Shown: one piece after another, positions 10,331-21,388 of the stretch
Layout of the letters: every line of letters starts with the position of its first letter
Position numbering within the stretch: the first letter of the stretch is position 1
NCBI GenBank assembly: GCA_022828595.1
Contig: JAKGHH010000003.1
Span: 103,377,583-103,441,582, forward strand
Origin: Nelumbo lutea
Taxonomy: Eukaryota; Streptophyta; Magnoliopsida; Proteales; Nelumbonaceae
Direction: 5' to 3'
Length of the DNA: 64,000 bases
The notes under the pieces: model-generated
Told to the model about the DNA's origin: nothing
Seen by the model: only the letters and a program-made list of their open reading frames with translations
Databases searched by the model: none
Position numbers and translations under genes: made by a program

Positions 10331-13275
10331 CCAACCTCTAGATTATTGACTCTGGAGCCTCTGGTCTAGAACTCCAGGTGTGTTTTCCTCTCTCTCAGTG
10401 CCCAACATCACACTCTGTTACCCTTGCTAATGGTTTCGCATATTCCATTTGTGGTGTTGGTAATGTTAACATAGGCCCTTTATCTTTATCCTCAGTTTTG
10501 TATATTCCCAAGTTTCCTTTTGACCTTATGTCTGTTAGTAAGTTGACCAAGTCCCTTAATTGCTCTATCACTTTTTGCCCTTCTTGTATTTTTCAGGATC
10601 TCAAGATGGGGATGAAGATTGGTGGAGGGCATGAAGCTAGTGGACTGTATTACCTTAATGTTGGTGGAAGTGCGTTAACAGCTCTTCAGACATCTCTTTC
10701 TCCTCTTCAGTGGCACTGTCGATTTGGTCATCCATCACTTAAAGTTTTGAAGTCTCTTGTTCTGTCGTTGAGTCATTTTTCTGTTTTGGATTGTGAGTCA
10801 TGTTAGTTGAGAAACATCATCGTGTTCCCTTTAGTCCTAGGGTTGATAATCGTATGCCGAGTCCTTTTCTTTAGTTCTTTTAGATGTTTGGGGTCCAAAT
10901 AAAATAATGTCATACAATGATTGTAGATACTTTGTTGTTTCCGTTGATGATTATTCAAGGATGACATGGCTTTTCCTAATAAAAGAAATGAGTGAATTAT
11001 TTACCATTTCCAAAAATTTTATGCTAAAATTTTCAACCAATTTGGTGTACACATTAAGATTCTTTGTTCTGATAATGGCCGCGAATACTTTTATACACCA
11101 TTTCAGGAGTATTTGGAACAACATAGCATTATTCATCAGACTTCATGTACCTACACCCCACAACAAAATAGGGTAGACGAGAGAAAGAACCATCATCGCC
11201 TTTTGGAAATTGCTCGATCCCTTATGCACCATATGAATGTACCCAAACCTTTTTGAAGTGATGTTGTGCTTACATATTGCTTTCTAATTAATCGGATGCC
11301 CACGTCCATCCTAGAAGGTCATTCTCCTTTCACCACTTTGTTTCCTACCTTGTCTCTGTTTCCCCTTTCTCCTCGGGTTTTTGGGTGTCTGTTTTGTTCA
11401 TAGTCTAGGACCGAGAAGGGATAAGTTAGATGCACAATGCATTAAGTGTATCTTCCTTGGCTATTCCCGGACCCAGAAAGGTTATAAGTGTTATAATCCT
11501 AGCTCCCGATGTGTGCACTGATGTTTCTTCTTCCTCTCCTCACCGCCTCCTCTTCCAGTTCCAGTTGCGGATCCCATTCCACTTGTTCCGGTTGTGACCA
11601 AGTCTTTGCCTTTGATGCAACTTCCTATTGAACAACCACCTATCTGTCAAGTGTATACACATCGACAACATGTACTAGCTCCTCCTCCAGTTCCATCACT
11701 GTTGATAGATCCGACAGTTGTTCCCACACTAGTTCTAACCCTAGTTTCTAAACTTGATCTTCCAATTGCCTTGCGGAAAGGTTAACACAGTTGCACTCTT
11801 CATCATATTTCTAATTATGTTTTTGTCACTCACCTTTCTGCTTCCCATCACCAGTTTATCTCCATGTTATCTTCTATTGTTGTTCCTATGGATGTCTAGG
11901 AAGCCCTTGCCTCTCCAGGGTGGAGCCATGCAATGGAAGAAGAACTCTCTGTCTTAACTCATAATCATACGTGGGACCTCACCACACTTCCTCCTGGTAA
12001 GCAGGTTGTCAGTTGTAAGTGGGTATACATTGTTAAGTATTTACCTGATGGTAGTGTAGAGTGGTTAAAAGCTAGACTAGTTGCCAAAGGGTATTCCCAA
12101 ACATATGGTATTGACTACACGGAGACCTTCTCTCTTGTTGCTAAGATTGGTTCAATTCGTGTTGTGATATCTCTAGCTGCTATGTATGATTGACCTCTCT
12201 TTCAGCTTGACATCAAGAATGCTTTCTTATATGGTGATCTACTTGAGGAAGTCTATATAGAGCAACCATCAAGGTTTGTTGCTTAGGGGGAGGATGGTAA
12301 GGTGTGTAGACTAAAGAAGGCCATTTATGGACTTAAACAGTCTTCTCGTGCGTGGTTTGGTAGGTTCAGTGAGGTGGTAAAGAAGTTTGGTATGAACTTG
12401 TGTCAGGTTGATCACTCAATCTTTAGTCATGACTCGCAGGCTAGAAAGACCTTATTGGTCGTATATGTAGATGATATTGTCATTACCGGGAGTGATAATT
12501 GGGAATTGATAGGTTGAAGATCTTTCTACAAGAACACTTTCAAACAAAGGACCTTGGTAAATTAAAATACTTTTTGGGGATAGAAGTAGCAAGGTCTAAG
12601 CATGGTATTAATTTGTGTCAGAGGAAATATGTTCTTGATTTGTTTGAAGAAACTGTATTATTAGGTGCCAAACCAGCTGAAACACCTATGGAATCAAATA
12701 CTAAGCTAAGTAGTGATTTGAGTGAAGGGTTTAAAGATCATGGAATGTATAGGCAATTGGTGGGTAAACTAAACTACCTAACCATTACCCGGCTAGATAT
12801 TTCATTTGCAGTTAGTGTGGTGAGTCAGTTCATGCAAAAACCCTGGGTTCCACATTGGGATGCAGTTCTGAGGATTAAGGTATTTAAAGGGGGCTCTTGG
12901 TCGTGGCTTGATATAAAAAAGTGGAGGAAAACTTGAAATAGAGGGATATACTGATGCTGATTGTGCTAGCTCTATATCTGACAGGAGATCCACTACAGGC
13001 TATTGTACGTTTCTTGGGGGTAATCTGGTGATATGGAAAAGTAAGAAACAGACAATTGTGGCAAGAAGTAGTGTAGAAGCAGAATATAGAGCTGTGGCGC
13101 ATACCACTTGTGAATTAGTGTGGCTGAGAAATCTTTACTGGAGATGGGATATTCTATTGACACTCCAATGAAGCTCTATTGTGACAACTAAGCTGTAGTC
13201 CACATCTCTTCTAATCCGGTGTTTCATGAGAGAACAAAGCATATAGAAGTTGACTGTCACTTTGTGAGAGAGGTG
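10331..13275 (+). pseudogene. Copia B1 pol: protease, integrase, RT, RNase H (many stops)
   Basis: The protease motif IIDSGAS is near 10341. The pre-integrase domain follows (GGGHEASGLYYL, WHCRFGHPS, LDCESC). The integrase is degraded (VDDYSRMTWLFL at about 10940). RT is recognisable from 11933 ([40 protein letters not shown]), and YVDD is intact at 12464-12475. RNase H follows (TGYCTFLG, SSVEAEYRA) until the solo-LTR insertion at 13276. Stops near 10803, 12191 and 12283 and several frameshifts make it non-functional. Confidence 0.85.
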
Positions 13276-14999
13276 TGAAGGGATGAGAGATCCATCATAT
13301 GGATGGCCGAACCCTGCAGGAAGGTTGGGTGAAATTTCAAAATTTTCTCTCCCAGGTGGGAATCGCATTCCCTATTTTAGAAAACTGCATTTTCAATGAT
13401 CAATCTTGAAATAAACCAATCAGATCTGAAACCAAAAGGGTAGGAGAGGGATGTACCTGATACAGAGTAACATTAACTCCCAATTAAGGTGTTCACACCC
13501 AAGGAGAAAACCAAAGACTACTTTCACCGAAAATGACACGGTGTGAGGTGAAGTAGAATCAACAGGACGATTCTTCAACAAGAACCGAATTCTTCAACAA
13601 GAATATGATGGAGGGCTGGTGAGCATGACTTTAGATAGGTTCTCCTAATCCTATTAGGTGTTTCCTAATCCAAATCTTACATTTGGTTCTGGACTCTCTT
13701 TAAGAGATAAGGATAATCCCTTATCTTATCTGCAGATAAAGATCAACCTTCCTAATCAAATTAGGAGTTTCCTGATCCAAATCTTTATTTGGATTTGGAT
13801 TCTTTAAGTGGATAGGGATAATCCCTTATCCTATCTACTGATCCAAATCCCAGAACCACCCTCATTTAATTAATCTTATTAAGCCAGTTCGAATTGGGCT
13901 TTAGGCCCATTAAGTCTATGTGCTCACTAGCCCTCTTAATCTGCTGCTCAGTTGGCTATCCTTGTATGGCGTGGGACCCAAACATTGATCTACACATCAG
14001 CCACATGGGTTCAGCCCAGCCTTTGTTACAAGGCCTGGCCGAATTCACTGTAGAAGACAGTGAACCCCTAAGTCCATCACCATGGGCTCTTAATGGGCCC
14101 AACATTTACACTAAATGGTCCTTGGGTCAAGCCACCTTATAAAACCCAAGGACTGTGGGTAGATGCAAGATTAGCCCATCAGGTATTACCCTCAATGGTC
14201 TTAAAACTTAACCTCTCAGCTCATAATGATCAAACACTGCCCGACAAAAAAGGACCTCTCCCTTGGCTGCAAGGTACAGTGTTGCACTCTCTACTCACAT
14301 GGATCCCGGGAATTAAAACATCTTGCTAACATTTTAAAACCATAATAATATATATGTATATCTCTATATATATATATATTGCAAAAACAAATTTCAACGG
14401 TTGAAATCAACTGCCAGCAGTTTTGGTTTCCATCAAATAGAGTGCATCCTCGATCATTCATTTTGCCCGAAAAAGGGGCTGATCCTATCACTCTGATCAC
14501 CCACTCAGATGAATTCTCGGACTGTCCCAACATACCCAAGTTTTGACGCCCTCTAAGGATCTCACTGATTGGCATATCAAAGACAATCCAATCCGAAACC
14601 TAGTGTAGTATCATAATCGAGTCTAGGGGTCAGGTGTAACATTCTAGTTTTGCCCATCTATCTCCTAGGTCCAGGGCAATACTGGAATTTTGGTCCGGTT
14701 CAGGGTTTCAAGAAAACCCACACTGCATGTACCTTAGGTCTCACCCTGGCAGCTGAGACAAGCCACCCCAACCAACTTGGCGGCACATCAGTGTCAGCCT
14801 TGGCAAGATAAATCTCCCCAAATCTATCCAACGGCTGTGAAGATTCTAAACTAACATGAGTCTCATATGTGTCCAGTTTAAGGGTATTACACAGAAACAC
14901 ACCATGATAACATGAATCAAATATGTAATTTATTCATTTACATTAAATGTCATAATGTACATCATTCTGATTGGAGCTAAGGGCATACACTATCTAACA
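13276..14999 (-). mobile_element. Solo LTR of Copia family C (1,724 bp), inserted in B1 RNase H
   Basis: The + strand reads TGAAGGGATG...CTAACA, flanked by the exact TSD AGGTG (13271-13275 and 15000-15004). The B1 RNase H sequence continues across it. Most of its length aligns with the 5' LTR of Copia C (46806-47877 plus 52311-53125), including the stretch from GAGGGATGAGAGATCC to GCTAAGGGCATAC. Orientation is inferred from element C, where the same strand reading belongs to a minus-strand element. A solo LTR with a perfect TSD is the usual product of LTR-LTR recombination that removed the internal region. Confidence 0.9.
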
Positions 15000-15004
15000 A
15001 GGTG

Positions 15005-15142
15005 CTGAGTGGAGTGATAGATATTGCATATGCTAGCACAGGAAATCAATGGGCAGATCTGTTCACCAAAGGGTTGAGTCGGGGGAGAGTGGACTACATA
15101 TGTAACAAGTTGGGAGTATATGATATATACTCACTAGCTTGA
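15005..15142 (+). pseudogene. Copia B1 RNase H, C-terminal end
   Basis: After the solo LTR the frame reads GNQWADLFTKGLSRGRVDYI and ends at a TGA (15140-15142). It matches the end of F pol at about 62404-62512. The polypurine tract follows at 15137-15149, just before the 3' LTR. Confidence 0.85.
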
Positions 15143-15149
15143 GGGGGAG

Positions 15150-15453
15150 TGTTAGTGTCGACTATGTAGGGGTATTTTAGTATTTATAGTTATATTTCAA
15201 AGCTGATGTGTAATGTTTTGTTAGTTGTTGTGTCCCATACTTAAGTAGGGGCAAAGGAGTCTTTTGTCTTTTGAATAGAAACATATAAATTAAATCTGGC
15301 TGACTAGATAGGTGATTAATCTCTCTTGTTCGAACCAGAATTCTTCTTCTTCTCTATTCTCCTCTCTTCTCCTTGTACTTCTTCTTCTAGTCTTTCTATT
15401 ACTTCTTCAATTCTAATTCTAACAGAATTCAAGTGCAGATTAGGTTTATAATA
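15150..15453 (+). repeat. 3' LTR of Copia B1 (304 bp)
   Basis: It begins TGTTAGTGTCGAC and ends ...TTATAATA, the same termini as the 5' LTR. The next five bases, GTTAT, are the probable TSD. Confidence 0.85.
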
Positions 15454-15853
15454 GTTATGAATAATAAATAATTGTCAAGGCAAGATGTTAAGGTACACAT
15501 TATAAAGTAGAAATAGGCAGGTGTTTTCAGCTTCCATGGAAAGGAATGAAGTAAACCCTGCAAAATAAGGGTTTAACAATACACCTTTCTTTGGCAGAAA
15601 AGTTCTATATACATGAATAAGTCTATTATAGATGACCTTGTTGTCCAGTATCAAAAGGTGTCTGCCATCATTTAAGTTTTCATGGTCTTAGCATCCAAAT
15701 GACAATCCCTAATTCTGTTTCAAGGTAGTTAGCCGCTTAGCATTTCTACCCACCACCAAACTGTAATATCAAGGAACAACATCTTAAAGGGAGTCTAACC
15801 ACATAGTACATCCTTCCAAAATCTCACCTTTCTGCCATAGAAGCCCGCCCTTA
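15454..15853 (+). other. TBL intron, nothing recognised
   Basis: This is AT-rich unique-looking sequence between B1 and the first MITE. No exon-like or element-like signal was seen. Confidence 0.5.
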
Positions 15854-15861
15854 AATGACCA

Positions 15862-16363
15862 CTAGGGGTGGCAATTTCCCCCGTAAAACCGAGGCCTCTC
15901 CCTAACCCTAAACAAGGATGGGGCGGGAACGGGGAAAATAATTTTTCCCCTAACCGGGTACAGGGCGGGGACGGGTTTTGTATATAATTCCTCAAACCTG
16001 CCCCGAATCCAAAGGTAAATTAGTAAAAGATCTCTAGGTTTAATATTGATATTTAAAATATCTCTAAGTTTTCCCTAAATTTTTAAAATCCTAGGATCCC
16101 ATAATTTTATTTTTGAATTACCCCTAAAGTATTATAATTCAATTCTAAAATACCCCCAAATTCCTATATCCTATGTATAAATTGTCCATAAAATAGATAA
16201 TTTTTAAGTAATTGCCTTGGAGCAGGGAAAATTCAGGGATTCCCCGTCCCCGATGGGGAATGGATGCCCCGCCCTGCCACTGGGGACGGAGTGGGTACGA
16301 GGCAAGGTATCGTGACTTCGGGGCGGGGACGGGGAGGGGGTGCCCCGCCCCGTTGCCATTCCT
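15862..16363. mobile_element. hAT-like MITE 1 (502 bp, GC-rich ends)
   Basis: The element is flanked by the exact 8-bp TSD AATGACCA (15854-15861 and 16364-16371), the hAT-type length. Its ends are short imperfect inverted repeats: AGGGGTGGCAA on the left and, read from the other strand, AGGAATGGCAA on the right (9 of 11 match). Both ends carry runs of GGGCGGGGACGGG type, while the middle is AT-rich. There is no transposase, so it is non-autonomous. Confidence 0.85.
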
Positions 16364-16469
16364 AATGACCACCCAAAATGAAATGGCTGACAATCATATC
16401 CCCTTGAATGGACTACACCCATAAGAATAAGACAACCCTAAACTGCTTAATCCATCATATACATATAAC

Positions 16470-17720
16470 GAGAAAAAGGTAACTTGTATTCAAAAAAAGG
16501 GAAGGATGTACATAAGAGATGTACAAAAAGGTCTAAAAGACAAAAAGAAGGCCCAAGCAATTAAGCATTGTATCGGCACTAAACAAAAAATCCCTTCCCA
16601 AACCTAACTTGGCTAAACCATCTGCTGCATGATTAAAGCAAAGAAGATAGCTCACTAACCTCTGACAAAAGGCGGGCAATCCTCCAAGGTCCTTCTTCCG
16701 TGCCTTTATCCCACTTGATGGTGTTTCTGAAATCTTCTTCAACTGCTAAGGAACTAATGTTTAATCTATTGGTGGTCCTTGAGCCCTCAAGAAGGGAGCA
16801 GGTCTCTGCTTCTAAGGCATCTGCAATTGTTACAGGGCCACTATAAATCCACACAGCGTCTCCCTTTATGTTTCGGATGATACCACCAACCCTGCTGCTG
16901 ATGGGGAGACAATAGATCTTCTAAAACTGCCATCAACTTCAGGCAGAACTTACTCCCTCCTGGGGGGAGGGTAGCTTCAGTTGGGGGGGAGCTGGGAATG
17001 TTAGCAACATCCAGGAGAAAATTAAGGATAGGATCCTCTCTCTTACACTTTCCGAGGGGGAAGATTTATCTTCAAATAATCTTCTATTGCTTTCTTCCCA
17101 AATTCCCGACATCACAGCATGGATGACAGTTTTTCAAAAGAGATTTCCTTTTTTTCCCAGTCTAATGTTGTGCCACTGAGCAATGAACTCGCAAATTGAG
17201 TTTGGGGGCCTGGGTCCAATGATAGCTACCCTTATGAGTTGAATTCAGAAAAAAATGCCACAGGTTTCTTGCAAAATGGCTATTCATAAGGAGGTGTCTT
17301 ATTGATTCTCCATCCACATAGCATAAGACACAAACATGGGGAGAGATGCACCTTTTGAAAGGCATAAAAAGTGTCCAATTTTCCACATGCAGCTTCCCAA
17401 ACAAAGAAGGCAATTCTGGGGAAACAGTAGAGATCCTTTTTCCTGAGAAAGCAGGGGGAGTAGGGTCAGCTATATGCTTATGGAAGTAAGAGCTGGTGGA
17501 GAACTGGCCTGTTGGGGTGAAGGACCAAATTAGCTTATCTTGTGAGGAAGGGGATAAGAAGGCCTCTGAAATTGAAGATAAAAGTTGAGAGATATCCAAG
17601 ATTTTTGTTTCTCTCAAAGCTCTATGGAAGTTGAAGTTGCAGGAGAGGTTGTGGTTATCCCTAAAGATGGTTGAGGAGACAAGGGCTTGTTTATCTTGAA
17701 CAAGTAAGAATAAGGGAAGG
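16470..17720 (-). mobile_element. LINE G, 5'-truncated (RT tail and RNase H)
   Basis: This is the minus-strand end of an L1-type ORF2. From the 5' side: a linker (ETKILDISQLLSSISEAFLS, 17611-17552), the zinc-binding RT tail (PHVCVLCYVDGESIRHLLMN near 17330), and an RNase H domain (SGPVTIADALEAETCSLLEG near 16850-16790, DGLAKLGLGRDFL near 16620). Frameshifts separate the parts. The endonuclease and RT are absent. The T-rich stretch at 16494-16500 on the complementary strand may be a short A tail. No TSD was identified. Confidence 0.75.
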
Positions 17721-18086
17721 ACTCTGATTATATGTTACCATCACATACACTAAGTTTACCTTGACAACAAGTGGAAGTAAGATGAATAGAGGGCTAACAT
17801 GAAGAAATTTGGGATAAAGGAAATAAATTGTTTCCTTGGTAATTGGATTCTATTCATTTTTTTTTCTTTTATCAGTAGCAATATGAGAAGAGTTTCATTA
17901 ATGAAAAGGTAAAATAAAGTAGAATCCCTAATCCCTTAAAAGGGTTTGAAATAAGGGAAAATAGCAATGAAGGTTGACAACTCTTACTAAAAATAAAACA
18001 TACATAAACAATGAACAAGCCAGCCCAGGATAGTCGCCTCATGATAAAAGGTATTCTTCCTCATTCCTCCTTTGGCTAATCAAGGT
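17721..18086 (+). other. TBL intron, nothing recognised
   Basis: This is AT-rich sequence between LINE G and MITE 2 without a coding signal. Confidence 0.45.
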
Positions 18087-18094
18087 ATTAAAGG

Positions 18095-18414
18095 CAAGGT
18101 TTTAAAAACCCGAACGGACACGGAACTATTTTGGGGACCGATTCTCGGGTCGAACGGTTTGACCGTCTGGTTCAAATGGATGGCCTGTTCTGATTTAAAA
18201 AATTAAAAATTAAAAGAATAATTAAAATAAAAGGCCAAAAAACGTTGTCCAGGTCGACGGGTTGACGGTTTAACTGCCTAGGTCAGCTGGTCACTGACCA
18301 AATCAACAGTTTTTGGCCCAAGAGCAGTTTTATGGTGAAACAGTACCAGTAGCCTGACTGGTTCCTGGGTCAACCGATCAGACCGTCCAGTCCAGTCCAG
18401 TTTTCAAAACCATG
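18095..18414. mobile_element. hAT-like MITE 2 (320 bp)
   Basis: It has the exact 8-bp TSD ATTAAAGG (18087-18094 and 18415-18422). Terminal inverted repeats are CAAGGTTTTAAAAAC on the left and CATGGTTTTGAAAAC on the other strand at the right (13 of 15 match). The body is rich in GACCG/CGGTC words and there is no coding capacity. A related older copy may lie at 34450-34962. Confidence 0.85.
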
Positions 18415-18594
18415 ATTAAAGGTATAAAGTATTTCTCTAGTTAAGTAACATGTTGGCACAACTAAAATAAGCAACGTCAATAAAGTACTCATGCTTTCTG
18501 CAATACTTGCTTTGAATTTTGAGTTACTACTCAAGCATTACAAAACATATTCAGGACAAAGTTCAACATTTTTTGAGAGAAATTTAACCATATT

Positions 18595-19568
18595 TCATTG
18601 AAGGAATAAAGGATACATGAGAAGATGTACAAAACAGGGGAAGAACCCCAAAAGATTACAGAGGAGGAAGCTTGTCATATACAAATGATCCAAAAACACA
18701 CCACATTTTGCTAAGCCGTCTGCTATATGATTTAGTTCCCTAGGAATCCAAGCTAATTTTGCATTTAAACAGTCCAAGGAGTCCCAAGCCTCTGCCAAGT
18801 AGCGGTTCAGTCTCCAAGGTCCCCCTTCCTTATCCCTCAACCAATTTATGGTATTTGCTGAGTCACCTGCAATGATTAAGTTCTGGATTCCCAAATTTTA
18901 TTATTCTGATTCCTGTGAGAGCTTCCATCACTTCGGCCTTTGTGGAGTCATCCAGTCCGATTGGACCACTGAAGGTCCAGCATATGTTACCCCTTTCGTC
19001 CCTTACTATGCCTCCAATTCCAGAAAAGCCAGGATTTTCCAAAGCACTTCCATCGAAGTTTAGGGTCACCACTCCATCACTGAGAAATTCTGGTTGTCTC
19101 AAGATTATTTGATGAGGGTGAGGGAGAAACAGAAAGGGGCGAGCATCTCTATTGAGGTCATTGACTCAGAGTCCTTTGAACAGATCTGAATTGACAGTCC
19201 AGAGGTTGTAAAGGTAAGAAATGTCTGAAATTAACTCCTCAAGGGGCCTGAATTTATTGTCAAAGAGACATTTATTTCTTTCATCCCAAACTCCTCACAT
19301 TACTGCATGTAACACGGATTTCCAATAAACTTTACCCCTTTTACTTAAGCCTATGCCTTGCCACTGATGCAAGAAGTCCAGAATGTGCTCTGATATAACC
19401 CAGCTGTATCCTGCCATTCTCGAACAATGAAACTAAATGTTTTGGGTGAACTTACAGTGAAGGAGGATGTGATCTGTTGATTCACCATTCACTGAAACAT
19501 AAAATGCAAACATGAGGAGATATAGACAGTCTTCCCAAATACTTCTTCTGTAAGAGATCACAAGTGTT
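18595..19568 (-). pseudogene. LINE A ORF2 C-terminal part: zinc-binding tail and RNase H
   Basis: This is the remainder of LINE A beyond the LINE B insertion. The peptide resumes with the zinc-binding segment (ISPHVCILC and HCKF near 19440-19520). It continues into RNase H: LNFDGSALENPGFSGIGGIV (19063-19004), AEVMEALTGI, IIAGDSANTINWL (about 18877-18839) and HIADGLAKCGV near 18710. Frameshifts near 18895 and 19150 break it. It ends about 30 bp before the A tail. Confidence 0.85.
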
Positions 19569-20204
19569 AGCTAAGCAAGAGGTAAATAGGGAAGAATTAT
19601 TTTGGGCTCAGTTGTGATTCTTGTTTTTTTTCCTAGTTTACTTGTAAGATTCAAGGAGGGGCTGCAGCTCATGCCTCTCGTTGGGATGATGTATGAACTC
19701 ACTCTAAATTTGCTTCTGAATCAATAAATTTATTATTATTCATCAAAAATGTTTGATCACAAGGGTAAAACACTGGATTAGAACTTTGGATCACTTCTCA
19801 CAGTTCTCCTTTGATGATGTATAGAGGAACTGGAAGGAGGTGGCTAGGAATTCATCTAAGAATTATAGAATAAATGCAATGTGGATGCCTCTTTCTGGAG
19901 GCTATATGAAGCTAAATTCTAATGGGAGCAGTCAAGGAAACCAGATGCCTCTAGAATTGGAAGGGTGATGAGAGATAAAGGCAGTTGTGTCGTAGCTTCA
20001 TTTTTCCAGTCCAGTGGGAGTGGATGATTCCGTCAAGGCTGAAATGTTGGCTGCCTTGCAAGGAGTATATACAGATTGCATATTTACTGAATATAACTTG
20101 AAGATTGAAGGGATCCAAAACTGGTGATGGCTGCAGGAACGAGAGTCTATTTTATGGTGTTTTTGAAATGAGATGAAGGAATTTAAATGGTTTGCCAGAA
20201 ATAT

Positions 20205-20529
20205 TGTAGAGAAGATGGGCCGAATGGCCCATAGACTGTCATTTTATGTTATGTTATGTTTCTCTCTATTGTGGGCCTTATTCTCCCATACTCTGTAATA
20301 TTCTGTTTTTTGTATTTTCCTGCTCACTCAAGGGCCTCTCTGTAATTTGTCAAAGATTAACTTATTAATAAGATGTTTAGAGTGTTAGAGTGAGGTAATG
20401 TTCGAACCTCTCACTCTCTAACACTCATTGCAGCAGCTCTCTCTCTTCTCTTCCTCTCTTGTTTGTTGTTTTGTTGTTTTGCATCTAATCTCAAACAGTT
20501 CCATACATCAAGTGAATTGTTTTTCAACT
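20205..20529 (+). repeat. 5' LTR of Copia A2 (325 bp)
   Basis: It begins TGTAGAGAAG and ends TTTTTCAACT (CT rather than CA) at the PBS. It contains about 68 bp near its 3' end that the 3' LTR lacks. Confidence 0.9.
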
Positions 20530-20541
20530 TGGTATCAGAGC
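20530..20541 (+). other. Primer-binding site of Copia A2
   Basis: The sequence TGGTATCAGAGC directly abuts the LTR. Confidence 0.9.
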
Positions 20542-21388
20542 GGGTCGTTGCTTGGCGTGTCCCTCATGTGGTTCTAGTTCAGCCAACTGCATGAGGAGGT
20601 ACTAGGGCTGAATGTTTGCAGTTATTCACTTGGTTCTTGGAGGTCATTGGGGGGTGCCCAAGTTTCTATACACTTGGAGAAGGGTTCGGTGACCAGGAGG
20701 AATCAGAGAGCAAGTTTTTCAGCCTGATTTGAAATCAGAGAAAAGGGTTTTCAAATCTAGCTCAGAGAGCAAAGTGTTTGGCCTGGTTTGAAGTTCAAAC
20801 CAGAGATACTGTAAGTTGTTTTCTCAGTTCTTTGCTGAGTTATTTTTGTTATTTGGGAGGACTGTTAAAGCATTCAAAGCACACCTCCATTTGGCCCACT
20901 GTTGCTGGACTGATTTCTAGGTTATTCTGGAAGTGTGGTTCAGCTGTTATTGGGCTTCCAAACTGTTGAAAAACTTATCTAAATTAAGTGGTACAAGCCT
21001 CTACTTTAGTTCAGCTGCTTCTTGGACCTAGACAAAGTGTTCTTGAAGTGATTTTTGCTTGTTAACAGTGAAGTGTTGACTGTTGCATACATAGTGTTTG
21101 TAAAAAGTCCTCTTAGGTACTGTGGACTGTTTTCTATGTTCTCCTTGGAAAATTACTGTTGGGAACCAAGAATACATATTGTTTGGAGGCCTGCTGATTG
21201 TTCCTTGAAGGCTAAATCAGGGTTTCTTCTCTTTGAAAGTGCTGCCACCGAACTTGGTTCTCACGGCTGTCAGTTCTGAACTGAGTTTGTGTGCTGCTGT
21301 GTTTGCTACTGTTTCAAATCAATCTGAGTTCTTTGAAATCAAATCACTTTTAAAGGCCTGCCGAAACCCTAATTGAAGCTGTTACATA

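Larger units (their letters stand above)
2750..15453 (+). mobile_element. Copia element B1, full span with two nested insertions
   Basis: B1 is a complete but defective Ty1/Copia retrotransposon with LTRs at 2750-3058 and 15150-15453. Its internal region is interrupted by Copia A1 (3972-9653) and by a family-C solo LTR (13276-14999). Removing these and their duplicated pentamers leaves roughly 5.3 kb, a normal Copia length. The probable TSD is GTCAT (2745-2749) and GTTAT (15454-15458), with one mismatch. Gag, protease, integrase, RT and RNase H are all recognisable in Copia order but contain many stops. Its gag resembles those of D, F and B2. Confidence 0.88.

Noticed and set aside
13276..14999. 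The family-C solo LTR considered as a DNA transposon or unknown repeat
   Set aside because: It has 5-bp TSD, TG...CA ends and matches the 5' LTR of a PBS-bearing Copia element.
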